A stretch of 64,000 bases of DNA from assembly GCA_003117195.1 (NCBI GenBank), contig BDSI01000160.1, positions 116,290-180,289 of the forward strand. The letters are read 5' to 3'. Of this stretch, positions 50,011 through 62,900 are shown piece by piece. A program made the translations under genes and the position numbers. Under the pieces are notes generated by a model. The model was not told where the DNA came from. It ran no database searches and worked only from the letters and a program-made list of their open reading frames with translations. This stretch comes from Eudorina sp. 2006-703-Eu-15. Lineage: Eukaryota; Chlorophyta; Chlorophyceae; Chlamydomonadales; Volvocaceae. Each line of letters starts with the position of its first letter. Position 1 is the stretch's first letter.

Positions 50011-50271
50011 TCACTGCGTTATCAGCAGGATGGACGACACGGGGTTGGATTTTCGGTTCCCAGATCCGCATCTGATGCTGCCTCGCGAATCGAAACCGAA
50101 GCAGCGGAAACTCGAGCCGACACCAAGTAAGTGACCCATTCGAGTCAGCATGCCGTACCATACCGTACCAGTTGTGTACCCCACCTTCAAGAAGGGTGCG
50201 AAAGCAAACGCAGTGTGTCACACCCGGTCGGGACTCGGGTGCCGGGTCCACCTTGTAATGGTTATTAGCGC

Positions 50272-50367
50272 GTCACGCGCCCACGTGCCAAGCGCGCGAC
50301 AGTGTCACGCACCCACGTGCCAGTCGCGCGACAGTGACACGCACCCACGTGCCAATCGCGCGACAGA
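50272..50367 (+). repeat. Three 32-bp units each with a CACGTG palindrome
   Basis: CACGTG lies at 50282, 50314 and 50346, each in CCCACGTGCCA and followed by CGCGCGACAG. Such G-box cores can bind bZIP/bHLH factors, but no gene start is nearby. Confidence 0.85.
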
Positions 50368-51112
50368 ACGGCAGCAGCACGAATGGTAACAAATCACAAA
50401 CAATGTCATCTGGGTGACGCAAGTAACGATCAGTCACCTGCCATATAATCGCAAAAATCAGGACCACGTGTACGGCACTATATGGGGTCGTACTGCATGC
50501 AATCAGCCGTACAGTCAACCCGTACATACATCCTGACATCTTGATGCGCTACTGGCGCGTTTGCGGAACGTGCGGCGGGTACGCATGATATATCTGTGTA
50601 CGGCGCGGCTCTTGTTATTAGCTACCACATTGGCGCATTAATTGGCGGGAACGAGCCGTAGCGCCACTAGAGCCGCTTTAGTAAGGTTTCCGTGCTCGTA
50701 CAATACGGCAGCGCGTACCACTTATACGGCGCCAACCGTCGTGCTGACTACCATCGTACAACTCCACATGACGCAGACTGCAGCGATCCAAGGCGCAGAC
50801 CTGTTACGAGGCAGCCGCGTGCGAACCGGCCAGGAATGACGGCCACGGAACATTCTAGGTTGATGGAATACCGATAGGTGATGTTGAATTGGCAGGGGGG
50901 CCCTGGATGCAGGCTCGTCGAGTGGGGATAGACCCAGACCGTGCACGCTTGCACCGCCACACATACGGTTCCCCCTGAAACACACACACTCGCTCCCACG
51001 ACCATCTCACCTAGCTTCCAGCTGCCTCTAGGTTGGGTAGGCGTGCGTCACTGTACGGATATGACGCGCGAACTTCCCAGGCCGCATGGGCGCTAGCTTC
51101 CCCCCTTCATGC

Positions 51113-51463
51113 CACACACGCACGCTGCCGTACACCGCACCAACGAGCGCTGGATGCCGCACACGCACGCTGCCGTACACCGCACCGACGAGCGCTGGAT
51201 GCCGCACACGCACGCTGCCGTACACCGCACCGACGAGCGCTGGATGCCGCACACGCACGCTGCCGTACACCGCACCAACGAGCGCTAGATGCCGCACACG
51301 CACGCTGCCGTACACCGCACCAACGAGCGCTGGATGCCGCACACGCACGCTGCCGTACACCGCACCAACGAGCGCTGGATGCCACACACGCACGCTGCCG
51401 TACACCGCACCAACGAGCGCTGGATGCCGCACACGCACGCTGCCGTACACCGCACCGACGAGC
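51113..51463 (+). repeat. 45-bp minisatellite, eight copies
   Basis: The unit contains ACGCACGCTGCCGTACACCG, then CACCAACGAGCGCTGGATGC. Its length is a multiple of three and frames are open on both strands, giving spurious repeat ORFs. One unit has TAG in place of TGG. Confidence 0.95.
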
Positions 51464-52332
51464 ACACACGGACACCCGGGCGGCGGGTTGCTTCCCTAAA
51501 CGGACGGACACGCGCGCGCACACGGGCAGAGCCACGTAGTACGAATACTCACATACAAATAAACTCGTGTGCTGCATTTACTTCCTCAGAGGGTCAACGG
51601 TGAGGACCTGCCCCCGCCGGAAGGACGTTATCGGAGAGGCCTCTGACCATTGTCATTCACATACATGACATATCTTTCAACCGGGCGAAAACACATACCA
51701 CACTCACACACACTCACTCATGCATCATCAGCACATAATTATTGGTCCCACGCATGCGTCGCTTACTCCTGCACACGCCTGCCTGCTCCTCCGACTGCCG
51801 TACCAAAGTACGGACGTGGTCGATCGGGCCCATCCCACGTAGAGGCGAGCGAGGTAGGGTATAGGCGGAGGCGGCAGGCACCCCGCACGCAACTCAGGTA
51901 ACCCACGCCCACCGTGACGAACGAAGACACGACGGCGCGGGCCTCTTATAATATAAACGCGACGACGCGACCTGGCCTCGATGTGGGGATCTCACCTGCA
52001 TCTGCGTGCCAGCGAGCCACCCTTTCCGTGCCGCGAGATAGCTGGGCAACGCCGACCAACTACATAGGTCACAACGGCACGCCCGCAGTCATGGGGCCTA
52101 CATGGCGCCCCCCTTGCCCCATTCGTCATTCCACGCCATGCCACATCGATCACGCGCCCTAAGCCCACATGTGCGCGCCGACACCGTTCCAACACGCAGC
52201 TCCGGAACCCACGCACGACGAGCGAGACCGACGGCCGTACCATCACTCGCACATCGCGCCACCGGAAGCTGCTGTCTGTTCCACCTGCGGGCAGCGGAGC
52301 GTCCCATTCCACCCACCGCTCCCTGTCTCTGT

Positions 52333-52400
52333 GAATGAACGTTACAGCGGGCCCCGAAGAGGGATCAGCGGTGTCTACCAGGGCAAGCCCTAGCAGGCAG
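52333..52400 (+). repeat. Second copy of the dispersed repeat seen at 49757-50010
   Basis: AATGAACGTTACAGCGGGCC, one degenerate CCCGAAGAGGGATCA unit, then CTACCAGGGCAAGCCCTAGC match the flanks of the 21-bp array. Confidence 0.8.
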
Positions 52401-53737
52401 GCCGTCTGTGTGTTATGGCCGTCGCAACACCATTTACCCATGCGCATATGCTCATACCCAGGTTCAGATGGCTGCTGGAGGCATCTGTGAGCTTTCTTCA
52501 TACCGTACATCTGCGGCGGACGGAAACGTGATGTGTGGAACGGCATGGATGGATGGATGGATGGATGGATGTGTGGAACGGCATGGCATGGCATGGCATG
52601 GATGGATGGATCGACTAAGCATGAGCACGTGCCTGAATTAATGAATGGATGGATGGATAAGCCCAGGCACGTGCCAAGCAACGAACACCGGGTAGGGCAC
52701 ACAGGTGCTTACCGCCCGGGGGCTGCGGCACCGTCCACAGCACCACCGCCAGCACATTTTTTATTTCGAATCACACAGTGCACCAGAGATCAACCCGGCT
52801 GGCCTGCTAGCTAGCTTGGGGCGCGACCGCACCTACTGGTGTTTCCAAGCAGGCGTGCCGGCACCCTCCCCTTGCCCTGCCCTGCTTCCTAGCTACCCCA
52901 AGCATTCGCTGAACCTGTGCACTCAGGCCAGGTCTGCCCCACCCAACTGAATGTGTAAGAACGATCCATTGCACTTGTAAAAAGGTGGTTAGTTCAGGAA
53001 TATGAACCGGCGGATAAAACCCGCACTAGTTCCCCGCCCGCACCGCGCCAGACGATCAACCAAGCGCCCAAGAGTGGAAAAGCCCCGAAACGAAAAAGGC
53101 CCCAGAGAGGCAGCTAGCTTGAAGGGAACCACACACATGCGTTCGTCTTCCACATGCAAGTCGGAGGGCCCGCGGATGGGCACGTCACTGCCGTACGGAC
53201 GTCCCCGGAGGCGATCCCCCGGGTTGGTGCGTTCCTCCCCGACGGTTGGAGGCAGATGCTGCGGTGCTAGGTCGGTGGGGGGCAGGGCAGGGCATTGTTC
53301 GTGGACGCGGCGACACGCTCGCTCGAGGGGTGCGGGCGTAGCTGCTGCCCGTTGTAGCGCGGGGACGCGACAACAGGTGTGTTTCAGCCACCTCTGTGAT
53401 ACCTGATACGCCCATCAAAGGCGCTCAAAGGCGGGATTGGTGACATTCGGGGTCATAATGTAATGTACGTCATCATCAATGTAACTTACGACAAGTACGA
53501 CATGAACCGTTGGCAGTTGGCCGCCGGGTGTGGTGTTGCGGGCGAGCACGACGTGAGCTATCTATCTATCCATCTCCCCACTGCCTGAACTGCCGACCAT
53601 CAAACGACGCAAATGCAAGCCGCTGCTCGAGAACCCTAGGTCGAGGCAAGGCGACGGCGCTCAGTCGGTTGCTGGGCTGGGAGGTACGGCGGGTAAGTAC
53701 GGCCGGCAAGTACGGATCCAGCGGGACGTAGATGATC

Positions 53738-56700
53738 TCATTGCTCCAGGGCGGTTCCCCCCAGGGAGGTCCGGCGTGAATTATTCTGTAGCGCCTCCCG
53801 CAGCCACGTGCTGACCTGGCGTGCGGCACCAGAGTGAGTGCCGTACCGTCGAGATGCCGTACCGCGGAATGCCGTACCGTGTGAAGTGCCGTACCGTGCC
53901 GGCCGGAGGAGAGAGCAAGGGAGGGGCGACAGGGAGGGCGGCGGAGGCAGGGGCAAGTCAATGACCCACGGGTGTGCGTGCGGGCGCCGTGTGGTCGTCC
54001 GGGAGTCTCAACACGGATACGCGCTCCAGGCCTACTGAGTGCATGACGGTGACATGACGGTGACATGCATGACGGTGACATGACGGTGACATGCAGGACT
54101 CTGTGCAACGCTGCCGCCAAGGTCCACACCACGCCGCGCTCATACTTGGGCCCTTGTTGCACGTCAGCTCAATTTCGTGGCCGGTAGTGTACGGCAACGC
54201 CCCCTACCTATCATCCAGGTCCGGGGGCAACATCGCCACCACATTCCACAAATCAATGCGTTTCGAGATTTCAACCTTACGCCCAACAACCCTGCTTCGT
54301 CCAACCTGACAACCCCCAACCGCCCACAACCAACTCCCAACGGCCCCGGCGCTCACCTCGCTGACCAGCCGCTCCTGCTTGGCTTCGCTAATCCGTCGTA
54401 CAACCCAGGCCGGGCTCCGCCGCCCCGGCAGCGCCATCGCTGCCGTACGCGCCTCCACCTCCGCCTCCGCCAGCTGCTCCGGCAACACCGGCAGGCCTCG
54501 CCCACTACCCTCCAAGGATAGCGTCCCCGACCGCTGCAGAGGCACCGACCTGCGGGACATGCTACAGCAGTACGGCGGCGGCGGCGGTGGCGGCGGCGGC
54601 GCGCCCCCGCCGTCGATATCATCCGCCGCCGCGCCAGCGTCGCCGGCCACTTGACTGTAACCGTTCAGTCCGCCGCCGGCGCCCACGCCGGCGCCGACGT
54701 CCACAGCAATGTGGGACCCTAGGGCGGCTAGTTGATGCTGTTGTTGTTGCATGGAGGGTCGAGGCAGCGGTGCGCTGGCGGTGGGCATGTGGCGGGGTCC
54801 GCCGGCCGGCGGCTGAGGAGAGGGGCCCATCCTGCTGGCCTGGAATCCCCCCAAAGGCCCTTGGATACGGTGCTGGTGCGGGTGGTGCTGCTGGGGGTGC
54901 TGCTGGGGATGCTGCTGGTGCTGGTAGGGAGGTGGCTGCTGCTGATTGCTCGTCTCCTGTGTCGCCGGCTGCTGCTGGTGGTGCTGCTGGGGCCAGGGCG
55001 GCGGGTTTCGGAGCTGTGTCGTACACGATGGGGTCGGGTGCGGGAGGGTCGGGGGTGTAGGGAGGCCCGCATCGCCGGCGCCCGCGGCGAAGGGAAGCGG
55101 CCCCGGTGCCACCCCCGGGCCACGCAGTGACTGCTTGGGGGTTCTGAAGCCGCCGGCACCTCGCTCTCCCTCCTCCTCCTGCTCCTTTATCTCCTGCGCC
55201 TGCTCCTCCACCGCCGCCGCCTCTGCCTCCTGCTGCTGCATTTTGGTAGCTGCGGGGTGGTCCAACCTGGCGGGGTCGGATAGGGATTGGCGAGGGGTTG
55301 GCGAGGGGTCGGTGCGGGGTCGGCGAGGGGTTGGCGCGCTAGTACGGCGGGCCTTCAGGAAAGCGGTATGGCGCTGTTGGGGTGCGGAGAAGGAGCGGCC
55401 AATCCACCGGTGCGGCTCCCCCTCACGTGCGCGGCCAAGAAGAGGGTGCGCAGCTGCGCGCCGGAGCGGGGCTGGCGGCCTGGCGCACATGCCCGCAGGC
55501 AGGCGGGCAGGCAGGACCTCCGACCGAGGTACAACCGGGGGTGTTCGATGCCACAAAAGGCTCAGCAGGGAACGTTCGATGCCGTGCGGCGATCACTCAG
55601 TGGGTTGGGATCCGAGCCCACGAGCCGCATGCGGCCCGTGGGAACCAGGTTATGGAGGGGGGCGCTTCGTTGCAGCCCTGGTATGGTACGGCAGGTGTTT
55701 AGTACGGCACGGTACGGTGTATGGCACGGCGTGCTGCAGCAGCGATGCGCAATCACCCGCGCACTCTCCTCACACGCGCTGTGGTGGACATTGGCGGGGA
55801 GGGGGAGGGCGTTCTAACCGGTTAACAGGCGGCATTACGTTGGCCGCGTGCCCACAGGCGGCATTTTACCTGGCCGCAGACAACGGGATGCGGTGCTGTG
55901 CTGTGTTCTTACCGGTCGCGGAAGCTGTCGCGGAAGCTGTCGTTGGCTGGTGCGGCCGGCCCCAACGCGAGAGCCAGGCCACGCATGCTGAGCGCGCCGC
56001 CGTTGTCGTCGCCATCGGACTCAGACTCATACGCGCCCAGCTGCATGCCCACCGCCGCCAGCTCCTTCGCCGTACCCCCGCCGCCGCCGTCACCTGCGGC
56101 GGCGTCCGTCGGACTGCCGTACAATCCACCCCAGGCCGCGGTCGTAACCTTGACGAGCTGGCTGGATTTACTGTACGGTACAACGGCGGCGTCGGCCGCT
56201 CGTCCAAGTAGGCTCCCCAGCTGGTCGCCGCCGCCGGCGCCGCCGGCGCCGGCGCCGCCGGCGCCGCTGCCGCCCATGATGCTGAATCGGCGGAACACCG
56301 CTAGAGCGCCGCTTGCAGCTCCGGTGCCAGCAGGCCCCGCATTGGCGCCTGCGCCGCCGCCGCCACCGCCGCCACTCTCGGCGATACTGCAGGCACTCTG
56401 TTGTCTTCTGCCGCGCTGACTGGCGCCTTTCAGGCGGCCGCTGCCGCTGCTGAAAAGCGCCGAGTCCAACCCGCCACCGCCGCCGCCGCCGCCAGGGTCG
56501 CCGAACGCACCAAGGCTCAGCCCAAGCTTTCTTAATGGCAGCGACTGTGTGCCGCTGCCCTCCTGCACGTATCCGGAGCGACCGGAATCGGGCTTGCAGC
56601 CGTAGTCGACGCTGACGCGCTGGAAGCGTCCGCTGGCGCCGCCACCGCCGCCGCCGCCGCCGCCGGTCCTGGCGGCTGCCGCCATTGCCTCCCGAGCGCC

Positions 56701-56945
56701 GAGCGGCGACTGGTCGAGTGATGGGTCGCCGCCATCCGGCACGGGCTCGTCCTCGGGAACGGTCGCCGTGGTGGAGCCGCCGCCGCCGCCGCCGCCGCCG
56801 CGAATGGCGAAGTCCAACACAAGACTGCGCCGAGCGTGGGTGGGTCGACTGGCGACGGGCGGGACGCCTGGCGGCGACTTGCTGGGGCTCGACGACAATG
56901 ACGGCGGCGGCGGCGGCTTGCCGCTGCTTCCGTCGGGATGCCCCA

Positions 56946-56987
<42 letters not shown>

Positions 56988-59900
56988 GCCCTTCACGATC
57001 GCGGGGGACAACCGAGCTGACCGGACTGATGGTCAGCGCCTCGGGGATGTACGGCAAGGGCGGCGGAGCATGCACGAGGTTGCCCTGACCCTGGCTGACC
57101 CATGGGACGGCGCCAGCCGTCACAGCAGCCGCCGCTGCCGCCCCTGCCGGCGTCGCGCCCAACGCCCCGCCGGCCGTGCTAGTGGGAGAGAAGGGCGAAC
57201 TGGGCTTTGCGGGACTGCCGCCGATGGCGGCACCGCTGCCAGCCGTGGGTACGGCGGCGCCGTCGTGCATGTCGATTGGCGTCGTGGGGATCTGTGCGAG
57301 CCCCGTGGCGGCGGCGGCGGCGGCGCGCGGCGGCGAGCCGTTGAGTGGCGAGGACACTCGTGAAAGGCGAGTGGTACGAGAAGCCGTGACGTGGCGCCCA
57401 GATGTCTGCGGCGGACTGCGCGCGCCGGCGCCGTCGCTGCCGGGTGCGCTGCTGGCGGCGGCGCGGCCCGACAGTGTGGACTTGATGAATGCCATGACTG
57501 ATTTCTGGGCTCCGGGCGCGGACTCCGAGCCGCCGTGCTGCGGCAGCGCCGCGCCGCCGCCGCCGCCGCCGCCGCCGCCGTCCGCTCCGGCCACGCCCGG
57601 GGCGCCGGTGACCTGGCCGTCTGGCGGGACCGGCGAATGAGACCCGTGGGTCACGTGAACGCCCGGCGACGCCGTCGCGTTCCGCACCACGCCCAGTGTC
57701 CCATCGGACTGCCGCGGCGGGCTTTCACCGGCCCGTGGGTAACCGCCGGGGCGTACGACCTCTGGAGGAACCAGGGCGTCCAGGGAGGGCCCTCGTGCGA
57801 TGGAGACGGCGCTGAACCTGCGCGCCGCCGCGGCAGCGGCGGCGGTCGGGCGGCTGGAGTCCAGCGCGGCGCAGCTCGCCGCCGCCGCGACGGCGGCGGG
57901 AACAGCGCGGCCGCTGCCGCCGCTGCCGCCGCCGCCCGTACCACCACCCAAGGACTTGCCACTGCCGCCTCCCGGGCCGAGTTTTCCGAGCTGCGCCACC
58001 AACGCTGCCGCCACGCCGCGCCGACCCATGGGGCGCGAGGCAGGGGCGGCGGCGACGGCGACGGCGGCCGTGGCGGAGGACCCGGACGTGGTGGCCCCCG
58101 CGGGGGACGATCCCCCGTCTGGCGCGCCAGCGGCGTTGCCCAGGCCCCTCTTTCCCCAAGTCATCTTCAGCGCCGCCGCCCGCACGTTTGGCAGCAGTTG
58201 CCGGCCGGTTCGGCCAGACAGGCCGGGCTTTGCACAGTTGCGGCGGGCGAGGCCGTCGCCGCCGCCGGAGTCATTGAAAGTGTAACTGACGTCGCCGCTG
58301 CTGCCGCCACCGCCAAGGATGTCCGGGAAGGGGTGCGCCGCGGGGTTGAGCAGGTGGGCCCGCAGCGCCGCGATCTGGGCCTGCATGACGCCGACGGCGC
58401 TACTGCCGTCGCCGTCGACCGGCAAATGCCCCCCGCCGCCGCCGCCGCCGCCGGTTGTTGGCTCCGGCTCCGCCGCGCCCGACATGATGACGATGGATGT
58501 ACTTGAGCGTGCAGGAGCCTCCGGCTTCGGCAGCTTCAGATGTCGACTGCTGCATGCCATCCAACGCGACGCCGCCTCGGGCGCTGATTGGGCTGGGCAT
58601 CGACGCGTAGGGCCCTCTCCGGCGGCCGCCGCCTCAGGCTGTGGCGCCGCCGACGCCGCCTCCGCCGCAGGCGGCACTGCCATCGGCGGCACCGCCGCCG
58701 GCGAAACATTCAGCAGGTCCAGATCTCCGATCTGCGGCGCCGTTGCCGTACGACTCCGGGTACCGTTGGTCGCCGACGAGCAGTCAGCGGTGCCACTGTC
58801 GGCGTCCCATTGTGAGGCGGCGGCGGCGCCGCCGCCGCCGATCTGGATCCACGGCGACACGCCGGGGGGTACGACGCCGTTGGCCGGCTGGCCGGCTCGT
58901 CGGAACGAGCCGCCGTTGAACGAAGGCAGCGGCATGCTGTTGACTAACGCGGCGTGCTTGTCGTACAAGTACTGATGGGTAACGTTGACGAGCGGCTGCG
59001 AGGGCGCGTCCGGAGCCGCGTCGTCGCCGCTGGCGCCGCCGCCGCCGCCAGGAGGCGCCTTCGGGGCGCCGCCGGGCATGGAGAGCCGGCCCTGTGCAAT
59101 TCCCAGGTGCTCAAAGCTGCAGTCCGAAGAGTCGCCGCAGCGTCCGGCGGCGGCGCCGCCGCCGCTCTCCGGCGGCGTTTCTGCGCCGCCGGCGCCATCG
59201 CCACCGCCGCCGACGTCGCTGTTGGGCCCCCCGCTGCCAGCCTCGCGCCGCCGGGGCATCACCGCGTCTAGGCCGGAGGCGTCGTACGACTGACTGGCGC
59301 TCTCCATACCCTCTCTGACAGGGGGCAGCGACGGCGGAAGAAATTGAAACCGGCGAGGGCTGTAGCGATCATTGTCGAGCACTGCGCCGCTGGCCACTAC
59401 AGCCGCCAAGGCTCCGGCCGGCACCGGCCGCAGCGGCTGAGGCGCGGCGGTGGCTGCAGGCCCCGCCGCCGTCGCAATCGTCGCCGCCGCTGCCGCCGCC
59501 GCCACAGCCCCGAGTGCGAGTGGTGACGGCGACGGCGACGGCGATGGATTTGGAACGGATGCCTCCGAAACCCATCTGCCCAAGGGTGAGTCGTACTGCG
59601 CAGCAATCCCGCCCTCGATCTCAACGTCACTTCGACTCAACATCGCGGCGGCTGTGATACAAGCCGGCCGAGCGGCGCCAACCGCTACGTCGGCTCCGAT
59701 CCTCATCACCGTGTCGTCGGCATTGTCGCTTCCACGCAACGCGGCATGACCAGGAGCGCCGGCGGCGACTCTGGCGGAGCTGCCTTGCGGCGGCGGCGGC
59801 GGCGCCGCCGCCGCCACGGGCCCCAACCGATCCCCGCATCCGCCGCCTTCCACCTGGGCACTATTGACCGTAAGAAGCTGCATCAGCGCATCACCCATGT

Positions 59901-62900
59901 CCACGGAGGCGAGATGGCCGACCCGTGGGTCAGTGGAGGTCGCGGAGTGTTGCGGTTGGTTCAGCTCCTGCGTCGAGGCTAGACCCATGGGTCGCGTCAC
60001 TGACTCAGCCCCAACCGTCTCGCCGCCGGTGCGTGCGTCGGTGGCGCCCACATCCGCCTCCTTCACCACCGCCACGGCGACGGCGACGACGGCGCCGCGC
60101 AGCGCCGTTTCGGTTGCGTTCAACGCGGCGCCTCCACCGACCCGTGGGTCCGTCGCCGGGTCTTGGTCGCGCGACGTCAGCAAACGGGGCGCCGGCGGCT
60201 GCGTCATGTGCGGCGCAGGTACCTCCGTAGCCGCCGCCGCCGCCCCGAGCTGCTTGGACCGAGATGCCTGGTCGCTTCCGCCACTGCCGGCGTCGTCAAT
60301 ACGTACACCTCCGCACTGGGGCTGCAGCCAACTGGCATCACCCGGCGAGGCAGCCAGTGCCGTCGCCGCCGCCGCCGCCGCCTCAGCAACAGCAACGATC
60401 CGCCCGACACCGACACTTCCAGCACTACCAGCGACAGCGGTGGTTCCAAGGGCCGACTCGTCCTGGGGTGAGCGGTCCGGCCGCGGCGGGGTCGCGGCCG
60501 ACGACTCGACCGCGTGTGTGACCGTGACCTCGGCCCGGGCGGCCGTACCGGTACCCGGCCGCGCGGAATGCCCCAGTCGCCGCTCGGCCGCCGCGGTCTT
60601 CGCTCTGCAAATCACCGCAGCCAGGGGGGAAGATTCGAGGACCAAGACTGTGTCGCTTTGGTGCGAGGAGCCGTAGCCGGTGCTGCGGCGGCGGAAGGAG
60701 GCGAGGGGACTGCCGCCGGGCTTGAGTCCACTCAAAGCCTGCGGCGGGCGGGGCCGGCCGAGGGTCACGGGCATGACGTCAGGCGTGGCGGGCAGGGCCG
60801 AGGTTTTCCTCGGAGGTTTTCGGTTGGCTCAAGTCGTTAGGTTACATCGAAAACATAAAGGCGGAACGCATGAACGGTGGGTGCGGGTATACACCAACAG
60901 ACCCAATTGCGGATGTTGCGGATATTGCAGGTTTTAAGCGGGGCGAGGCAGTGCGCGAAAAGATGCGTACCTTGCAACTCGCAGCGCCCCATATAGGCGG
61001 CTGCTGCTGCTGCTGCTGCTGCTGTTCCGTTGAACTACTGCACATGTCGCCTGGCCCCGAAAGGCCCGCAGGATGGCTCGGGCATGGCTGTGGCGACAGC
61101 GGCCGTGGTGCAGCGGTGGCGGCGGCGGCTGTCGTCCCCGCCCTGGAGCTCCCCCCCGGGGGCTCCGTCCGCCGCCTCACAGCCACGAGGCCGTCCAGGT
61201 CGCCCAGCAGCTGCGCCGCGTAGTGCTGCTCCCGGGCGCGGGCGAGTGACCCGCGGGTCGACATGAGCGGGTGGGCCAGGGCGGCGGCTCGCCACACCCT
61301 CTGCCGGGCGATGTCGGCCCTCATCGCGGCGGGCGGGGGCAGGGGCAGCTGCCGCAGCATGAGGGCCAACAGCCAGTGCGTCTGGAGCTGGTGCAGCAGA
61401 GGGCTGGAGCCGGGGTGGGACTGGGGAGGGGGCGGGCGGGCGGGTGGGGGCAGGCGCGGGGCGAGGCGGGGGCAGGGGCACGGGTGGGCGCGTAGAGAGA
61501 CCGCGGATGCTGAGGGGGCGAGGCCTCAAACAGGACAGACAGCATTAGACCATCGCTTCTGGGAACCCATTCGGCAAGCGAGGGTGAACTGCCGCACTGC
61601 GACTGACCGCGTTCCCATGTTGTGGTGGTGGTGGTGGACACGGCTGGAACTCATTACGGCGGTCGCCCAGCGAGGGCCGAGGGCACACCGCCCCTGAGCC
61701 TCCGTCCCCTCCCCGCGGCCCTCACCTCCAGTCCCAGGAACAGCAGCCCCGGCACATCCGGATGCACCATGCCCCGGTACAGTACCAGGGAGGGGGCCGA
61801 CCAGCAGCCGCCGGAGGGACCAACTTCACCGCCGCCGCCGCCACCACCACCGCTGCCCGCCACCGCCGCTGATCCCGCCGCATCCGAGCCGCCTCCCTCA
61901 CCCAGCAGCGCCGCCCGCAGCTGCTGACTCAGGAAGGGCATGACCCGTGGGTCGTTGAGGCTGCGCGCCCACACCACCACATGCGGCCCGTCCGCCCCCT
62001 CCACCGCGTCGTCCTCTCCCGCCGCGTCCCCTCCGGCCGCCAGCAACTGCCGCGGCTCCACACTGAACCCCGTCAGCTCCTCGCTGCTTCCCCGCCGTAC
62101 GACCCGCTCCGCCTTCCCCCTGACGTAGGCCCAAAAGCGGCGCTTGGTGGGAGCCCGCAGCATCCGACCCATGGGCCCGGGGGCCGCCACCGTGTAGTGG
62201 GGCTGCAGGGCGGCCTGCAAGGCCCGCCGCCGGGCCGCGTCGAGCAGCGCGGCCCCCGACACGAAGTTGCTCAATGCGGTCACCTTGTGCAGCACATCCG
62301 AACTGGGGTTAACCGCCATGGCTGCGGGCGCGGGGCGGGAGTCCCGTTCCTGAGGACAGGCGCAGATGCGGATGTGGGTGAGGCAGGTGGGGCAGGCGAG
62401 GCAGGTGAGACAGGTGAGGCAGGTGAGGGAGGTGAGGCAGGTGGGGCAGGTGGGGCAGGTGGGGCAGGTGGGGCAGGTGGGGCAGGTGGGGCAGGTGGGG
62501 CAGGTGGGGCAGGTGGGGCAGGTGGGGCAGGTGGGGCAGGTGGGGCAGGTGGGGCAGGTGGGGCAGGTGGGGCAGGTGGGGCAGGTGGGGCAGGTGAGAC
62601 ACTCCACCGGTTTGCGGCGGGGGTAGGAGAGGGTCGCGCAGTCACCGTATTCCAGGTCACCAGGCCCTGTCAACACCGCCAACTCCAAACCTCCACGGCG
62701 ACCTCTGCGGACCATGCCAGCCTCGCCGCGTCATTCGGCTAGGACGGGCCCAGGTTCGAAACCAGGTGATCCCGCACGTCCCTTGATGGAATAGGTACGC
62801 GCAGCTGGCAGGTGCAATGCCCATTGCCTCGCATACCCTAGCAACACGGCCCCCTCCGCGCGCACCCGGGAGGATTCGTACCTCAATCGCTGGCCCCGGC

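Larger units (their letters stand above)
45678..53737. other. Spacer between the inverted copies; no supported gene
   Basis: It contains tandem repeats described separately. The only ORF with some protein-like character is 47820-48254 (+, starting MACAWMYPLLVINC); it has no recognised family, and no clear partner exons. The 3' UTRs of copies A and B must lie at either end. Confidence 0.5.

Noticed and set aside
51113..51463. CRISPR-like array
   Set aside because: The repeats are directly adjacent with no unique spacers; it is a minisatellite in eukaryotic DNA.
62309..62602. His-Leu-Pro and Pro-Ala-Pro repeat proteins
   Set aside because: They come from the 9-bp minisatellite in an intron of copy B.
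62745..62790. tRNA-like GGTTCGAAACC next to copy B
   Set aside because: The T stem does not pair and no cloverleaf fits; it lies in a copy B intron.
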